16,266 nt of DNA from CAZNVB01 sp964651495. Lineage in GTDB: Bacteria > Acidobacteriota > Aminicenantia > Aminicenantales > UBA8522. The position numbers and the translations under genes were made by a program. Below are positions 12,290 to 16,266 of the stretch, one piece after another. Position 1 is the first letter of the stretch. Every line of letters starts with the position of its first letter. The stretch covers positions 1-16,266 of the forward strand of contig CAZYWP010000068.1 in NCBI GenBank assembly GCA_964651495.1. The letters are read 5' to 3'. The notes below the pieces were generated by a model. It was not told where the DNA came from, searched no databases, and saw only the letters and a program-made list of their open reading frames with translations.

Positions 12290-15200
12290 ATGAGCCGTAT
12301 TCTAAAACCCCGGGGACGATTTTCGCCGCCCAGCGTTTCTGGCCGTTTCCATTTATTCCTTATTATTTTTATATTTTATATCGGAATACTAGGTTTCAGC
12401 CAGAACGAGCCGCCATCCGTCCCCGGGCTGACCTACCGTCTCTCTTACGAGAGCGAGGGCGATATCCTGGCCGATTTCCTTTCCTCCGCCAGAATATTCC
12501 GCGAAGCCAAGCCGGGCGCCGTCCTGGCAAACCCCCTCCAGACCCGCCGGCTGGGCCTCGCCGAAGGCCGCTTCGGCCGGGCGCTGCACATCGCGGACGG
12601 CTGGTCGGTGACCAAGGGGACGGCCAACGAATCCGGCATCGACCTCGACCTCATCGTCGCCACCCTGTGGGGCGACTACCGGACCAAGCCCCACTATTGG
12701 GGAGCGGGCAAGTTCTTCGGCGAACGAGGGACGGTTGCCTTCTGGGTGAAGAAAAAAAACCTGCTCTCCGACCCGCTCTACCCCCTTTTCCTCCAGAGCA
12801 GCATCGCCTGGGGCCGGAAGGAGAGGGACCTCTTCCGGGTCGATGTCAGCCCCGAGGGAAAGATCAGCGCCTCGATCCGCGACATCTTCTATGCCTACCA
12901 CAAGGTTGAGACGGCGGCTCCGGCATGGATCGATAATGAATGGCAGCATGTGGCCGTGGCCTTCGACCAGGCCTACGGCCTGAAGCTCTACCACAACGGC
13001 CGTCTCGCCGCTTCGAACTGGGAGAAGGACGCCTGGTGGCAGACGCCTCTCGCGGGCCTCTTCAGCCCCTTCCTGCCCGAAGCCGACTACGATGAAATCT
13101 GTCTCTTCGACTATCCGCTCGAGGAGGCGGAGGTGCGCGCGCTCTGGGCGTCGAACACGATCCCCGAAAAACAGGACCGGAAAAGGGTCCTGGACGAGCC
13201 GGCGCGGCAGAGGCTGCTCCTCTCCTACGGCGATGTCGCGGCCCTTGACCTCCCGACTCTGCGTCCGGGAGAGGCGGCGCTCTTCCTCAAGCAGGCCCGG
13301 GTCGCCGACTGCCACGACGAGAACATCCCGGCCTGGTGGGTGATGGACGGACGCTATGAGCTGGCCTGGCCGCACCCCTACCTTCTCTTCACTTTTATTC
13401 TGGGCGACGTTGATTTCCACGGGACCAAGCTCGACATCGACCTCGACCCGGGCGAAAATCCGAACTATCTTTCCTTGGAGGGCGTCCTCGACGGCACCCA
13501 GATATTCCCCGGCACTTTCCGCCAATACGAAAAAAACAAGAAGATCGCCGACCTCGCCGGCTACGGCGGACGTTTTTTCTCAACCCGGCTCGACCTGGGA
13601 AATTCCTCCTCCCTCCATTTTCCGATGCTCAAGGGATACGGGACGCCGCCGGGCATCATCGACAAGGGGACGCTGAAATTCCCCCTGGCCGGAAACATGC
13701 GCCTGCACGAGGTCCATCTCTGGAGGGCCGAGGCTCAGCCGGGGTCGGACTTCGCCGCCCAATTCGACTATCTCTGGCCGTTGGATTTCTCTCCCGACCC
13801 GTACCCGCTCGACGTCCGCTATCTCGACGCCTTCCTGAAACTGATGGGAGCGGAGAGCCGGACCCTGTTTGCGGGGTCGAAGTCCGGAGCGGCGCCGGCC
13901 CAGCCATCCGTAGACATCGGGCCGCTCGAGGCTTTCCACTTTTTCGGCCCGGACCTCAACCCGGACCTGGCCGTGGCCAAGATCGGTCTCGCCTTCACGG
14001 TCATACCGGAAGCCAAATCCGACACCATGTGGCTCGCCCTCCGCGACCCGGCCAACCCTTCCCGCATCTGGTCCAAGGCCGTCATCCGGCTGGAGTTCAG
14101 GGAGACGGGAAAGCCTCAGAAGGTCAGCCTGACCTTCGACCCCATCGACCTAATGCTGGCCGCTGAAGAACGCCTCTGGATCGAGCTCCGGTTTGCCAAC
14201 CGCGCGAAAATTCTGACGGATGCCGCTTCCGCTCCGCGCCTTGGCGTCGCGGTCAGCCGCGACCGCGAAAAATCCCTGGCCGAATACGCCGCCTGGGAAA
14301 TGACGCCCGCCCGGATGCAGTACATCAAGGAATACAACTATCAGCCCTGGCTTTTTACCGGCGAACAGCGCAACTTTCCCACGCTGGCCTTTCCCGGGGG
14401 GCCCATCCCGATGACCCTGAGCTTTATCTCGGGCCAGGGACAGAGCCTGAAATTCTGGACCAATTTCGGCGGGCCTTACGACATGTGGTATCCGCCCCAG
14501 GCCGTGCTCCGCCATGACCCTCAAAACCGCATCGCCGGGATCTACAGCCGCCTGACGAGCGAGCGGGCCCAGACCTACGGCGCCTATTCAGAGCGGTCCT
14601 TCACCCCGGCCGAACGGCTCGCTCTCTCCCCCGACATTCCGGCCGACGCCCCATCCTGGGCGGTCTGGGAACGGGAACTCTACACCCGCCACCTGAGAAC
14701 GGCCCACTGGATCGTGGAGCAGCAGCGCCGGGACGGATTTTTTTGGGGCGGCTATAAGGATGACGTCTTCATTCCCCTCGGCTACGGGGACATCCCCTTG
14801 ATGGGCGACGAAAAAACGCGCACGGCGTTCCTGCGGGAATATGACGGCGTGGACGAGGTGGGCGCCTTCACGAACGGCTACTGCGACATCTGGCCGAACG
14901 ATTACCTCCATATCACCGACATCCTGGTCAGCCGGGGGCTGATGGTGCCCTATGCGCTCGGCGATCCCTATGTCCTGGAAAGGGAAATGGTCACGGCCCG
15001 GGTGTACGGCGAGATCATGGAGAAGAACAACGCCGAGAGGGCACGCCAGGGTCTGTCCCCATTCGTCTTCACTCCAAATGCCAGTAAAAAAGAGCCGAAG
15101 CTTTGGGGGGAGCAGCTCATCCACGACTACGAGAAGACGCAGGTCCTGTGGTACTGGGGAAATACGCCCGAGCCTGAGCCTCATATCATCTCCGACCGGG

Positions 15201-16012
15201 AGGAGATGGCGCGGAAAATGATGACCATCGCCGTCGGTTACGACGAGACGGAAGAATATGAATGGACCCGGGCGATGCGCCACACCGATAAACAGGGAGG
15301 AGCCCCGGGACGCAATGAACTCGTCACCGCCGCGCTCGGCGGACGCCTCCAGGGCCGCATCGAGCCCCACCCCCATTCCATGGTCGTGAGCTGGGAGAAT
15401 CCCGATCCCGATATCGCCCGGCTGGTCTCTTACGCCGACGACACGGCAACGCGGTTCAACCTCTACAATTTCAAGAGCGGGCCGGAAAAAACGACGGTGA
15501 GGTTCTGGCGGATTCCCCACGGCGGGTATCTGCTCAAGGTGGGCGAAGACGCGGACGACGACGGTCTGATCGATTCGGCCAAGCCTCTCCTCAGGAAAGC
15601 CGAAGTCCGCCTTGGCCGTTTCTCCACGGTGGAGATTGAGCTGCCGCCGATGAAGAACATCGCCGTAAGCCTGGAGCTTGTCAAGGCGATCAAACGGCCC
15701 GCCTCTCTGCCCGACCTGGCCGTCCATCGGGCAAAAGACATTCAACAGAGGGGAGATGAGTTAGCGGTCAAGGTCCACAATATCGGGGACGCGCCCGCCG
15801 CGAATTTCGCCGTCGAGGTCCTGGATGGAGGGGGCAAGGTCATAAGCCGAAAGGTCGTCCCGAACCTGGCGGCCCCGTTGGACTTTGTGCCGAAGACGGT
15901 GGATGTGGTTTTCCGCCTTTCCGGCCAAAAATGGCGGAGAATCGTCATCGACCGAAAGGATGCTGTCAGCGAAATTTTTAAGGGAAATAACGAGGCTGTT
16001 TCCCTAAAATAA
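12290..16012 (+). CDS. Large exported LamG- and CARDB-domain protein
   Basis: A 1240-residue exported protein. The ATG at 12290 is chosen because AGGAG (12275-12279) precedes it and the signal peptide (hydrophobic 21-36, probable cut near GFS-QNE, 36-39) follows closely. Residues about 85-288 form a LamG/concanavalin-like domain: GRFGRALHIADG, RGTVAFWVKKK, NEWQHVAVAFDQAYGLKLYHNGRL and DEICLFDYPLEEAEVRALW are its classic strands. A second beta-rich part spans about 310-505. An aromatic, helix-rich segment at about 790-930 (HLRTAHWIVEQQRRDGFFWGGYKDD and the FTNGYCDIWPND that follows) may be an alpha/alpha-barrel catalytic part, but I recognise no family. A DADDDGLID acidic loop (about 1086-1094) could bind Ca2+. 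Residues 1140-1240 look like a CARDB adhesion domain. It likely acts on or binds glycans outside the cytoplasm. It is translated right after the propeller gene. Confidence 0.8.
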   Translation: MSRILKPRGRFSPPSVSGRFHLFLIIFIFYIGILGFSQNEPPSVPGLTYRLSYESEGDILADFLSSARIFREAKPGAVLANPLQTRRLGLAEGRFGRALHIADGWSVTKGTANESGIDLDLIVATLWGDYRTKPHYWGAGKFFGERGTVAFWVKKKNLLSDPLYPLFLQSSIAWGRKERDLFRVDVSPEGKISASIRDIFYAYHKVETAAPAWIDNEWQHVAVAFDQAYGLKLYHNGRLAASNWEKDAWWQTPLAGLFSPFLPEADYDEICLFDYPLEEAEVRALWASNTIPEKQDRKRVLDEPARQRLLLSYGDVAALDLPTLRPGEAALFLKQARVADCHDENIPAWWVMDGRYELAWPHPYLLFTFILGDVDFHGTKLDIDLDPGENPNYLSLEGVLDGTQIFPGTFRQYEKNKKIADLAGYGGRFFSTRLDLGNSSSLHFPMLKGYGTPPGIIDKGTLKFPLAGNMRLHEVHLWRAEAQPGSDFAAQFDYLWPLDFSPDPYPLDVRYLDAFLKLMGAESRTLFAGSKSGAAPAQPSVDIGPLEAFHFFGPDLNPDLAVAKIGLAFTVIPEAKSDTMWLALRDPANPSRIWSKAVIRLEFRETGKPQKVSLTFDPIDLMLAAEERLWIELRFANRAKILTDAASAPRLGVAVSRDREKSLAEYAAWEMTPARMQYIKEYNYQPWLFTGEQRNFPTLAFPGGPIPMTLSFISGQGQSLKFWTNFGGPYDMWYPPQAVLRHDPQNRIAGIYSRLTSERAQTYGAYSERSFTPAERLALSPDIPADAPSWAVWERELYTRHLRTAHWIVEQQRRDGFFWGGYKDDVFIPLGYGDIPLMGDEKTRTAFLREYDGVDEVGAFTNGYCDIWPNDYLHITDILVSRGLMVPYALGDPYVLEREMVTARVYGEIMEKNNAERARQGLSPFVFTPNASKKEPKLWGEQLIHDYEKTQVLWYWGNTPEPEPHIISDREEMARKMMTIAVGYDETEEYEWTRAMRHTDKQGGAPGRNELVTAALGGRLQGRIEPHPHSMVVSWENPDPDIARLVSYADDTATRFNLYNFKSGPEKTTVRFWRIPHGGYLLKVGEDADDDGLIDSAKPLLRKAEVRLGRFSTVEIELPPMKNIAVSLELVKAIKRPASLPDLAVHRAKDIQQRGDELAVKVHNIGDAPAANFAVEVLDGGGKVISRKVVPNLAAPLDFVPKTVDVVFRLSGQKWRRIVIDRKDAVSEIFKGNNEAVSLK
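15981..16005 (+). terminator. Weak hairpin across the end of the LamG-CARDB gene
   Basis: AGGGAAA (15981-15987) and TTTCCCT (15999-16005) form a 7-bp stem with an 11-nt loop just before the TAA at 16010. Only AAAATAA follows, with no T-run, so a terminator role is doubtful. Confidence 0.2.
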
Positions 16013-16097
16013 CATGAATGCCTGGCTTTTTTTGGTGGGATCTCAATTCATTCCTAGCGCTGACCATAATGATTAAGAAGCACGCGAGGAAAATTTT

Positions 16098-16120
16098 CCC
16101 TCTCCCTCGACGGGAGAGGG
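16098..16120 (+). repeat. CCCTCTCCC palindrome in the leader of the last gene
   Basis: CCCTCTCCC (16098-16106) and GGGAGAGGG (16112-16120) are perfect 9-bp arms around loop TCGAC, followed by a further GGGGAGAGGG (16123-16132). Palindromes of this exact style are common dispersed intergenic repeats in many bacteria. It ends 22 nt before the UroD-like start and might affect that gene's leader. Confidence 0.55.
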
Positions 16121-16142
16121 TCGGGGAGAGGGTGAAGAGAGC

Positions 16143-16266
16143 ATGGCGATGCCAGCTCGGATGACCGGCTACGAACGAATCATGGCCGCGCTCCGGGGAG
16201 AGCCGACCGACAGAATTCCGATCATGCTTCACAACTTCCTGATGGCCGCTCATGAATACGGAGTCA
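16143..16266 (+). CDS. Uroporphyrinogen decarboxylase-family protein (start only)
   Basis: Only the first 41 codons lie in the window; the gene runs off the right edge. The translation MAMPARMTGYERIMAALRGE then PTDRIPIMLHNFLMAAHEYG has the N-terminal signature of the UroD/corrinoid methyltransferase superfamily, in which (L)RGEPxDRxP is conserved. Members include haem-pathway UroD but also many MtbA- or CmuA-type methyltransferases and uncharacterised paralogues. The sequence suits the uncharacterised or methyltransferase-like group better than true HemE, but too little is seen to decide. The start at 16143 has a purine-rich GAAGAGAG just upstream; ATGs at 16149 and 16161 are alternatives with poorer Shine-Dalgarno context. 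Confidence 0.7.
   Translation, partial: MAMPARMTGYERIMAALRGEPTDRIPIMLHNFLMAAHEYGV

Noticed and set aside
1..16266. CRISPR array, tRNA, transposase or integrase
   Set aside because: I found no regularly spaced repeats, no tRNA-like cloverleaf with conserved T-loop, and no transposase or recombinase motifs in any frame.

Overview
The window is a GC-rich (roughly 60%) piece of a bacterial chromosome. Its gene set suggests a Gram-negative anaerobe or fermenter, possibly of the Acidobacteriota/Candidatus Aminicenantes kind: an amino-acid permease beside a carbamoyl-phosphate operon, large secreted proteins of poorly described families, a UroD-like protein, and spacers filled with short dispersed palindromic repeats. 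That placement is inference; there is no rRNA or other marker gene here.

Left part (324-7290, all +): a 12-helix cationic amino-acid permease of the APC superfamily is followed, after a 328-bp spacer, by a tightly packed operon. The operon holds a cyclic-2,3-diphosphoglycerate-synthetase-like P-loop GTPase/ATPase, carbamate kinase, ornithine carbamoyltransferase, and a 676-residue unrecognised protein whose start overlaps the end of the carbamoyltransferase gene. Carbamate kinase and ornithine carbamoyltransferase together can turn citrulline into ornithine, CO2, NH3 and ATP. With the upstream permease this reads as an amino-acid fermentation module, but no arginine deiminase is in the window. 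The spacer before the operon holds a perfect 20-bp inverted repeat enclosing further, mutually exclusive hairpins, then a good sigma-70-type promoter and a leader hairpin.

Middle (7310-7975, -): a HAD-family phosphatase of the phosphoglycolate phosphatase type, convergent with the operon and only about 20 bp from it.

Right part (8419-16266, +): an exported protein with a transglutaminase-like Cys-His-Asp core; an exported, possibly lipid-anchored protein that is probably a beta-propeller; and a 1240-residue exported protein with an N-terminal LamG/concanavalin-like domain and a C-terminal CARDB-like domain, 13 bp behind the propeller gene. The right edge holds the first 41 codons of a uroporphyrinogen-decarboxylase-family protein. 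The exported proteins look like a cell-surface or periplasmic set acting on glycans or peptides, but no substrate can be read from the sequence.

Spacers: the stretches before 324, at 1746-2073, 7976-8418, 10432-10674 and 16013-16142 carry repeated or palindromic sequences instead of genes. Two of them (about 8090-8232 and 10449-10573) share sequence in the same orientation and flank the transglutaminase-like gene. No tRNA, rRNA, CRISPR array, complete transposase or integrase gene was seen.
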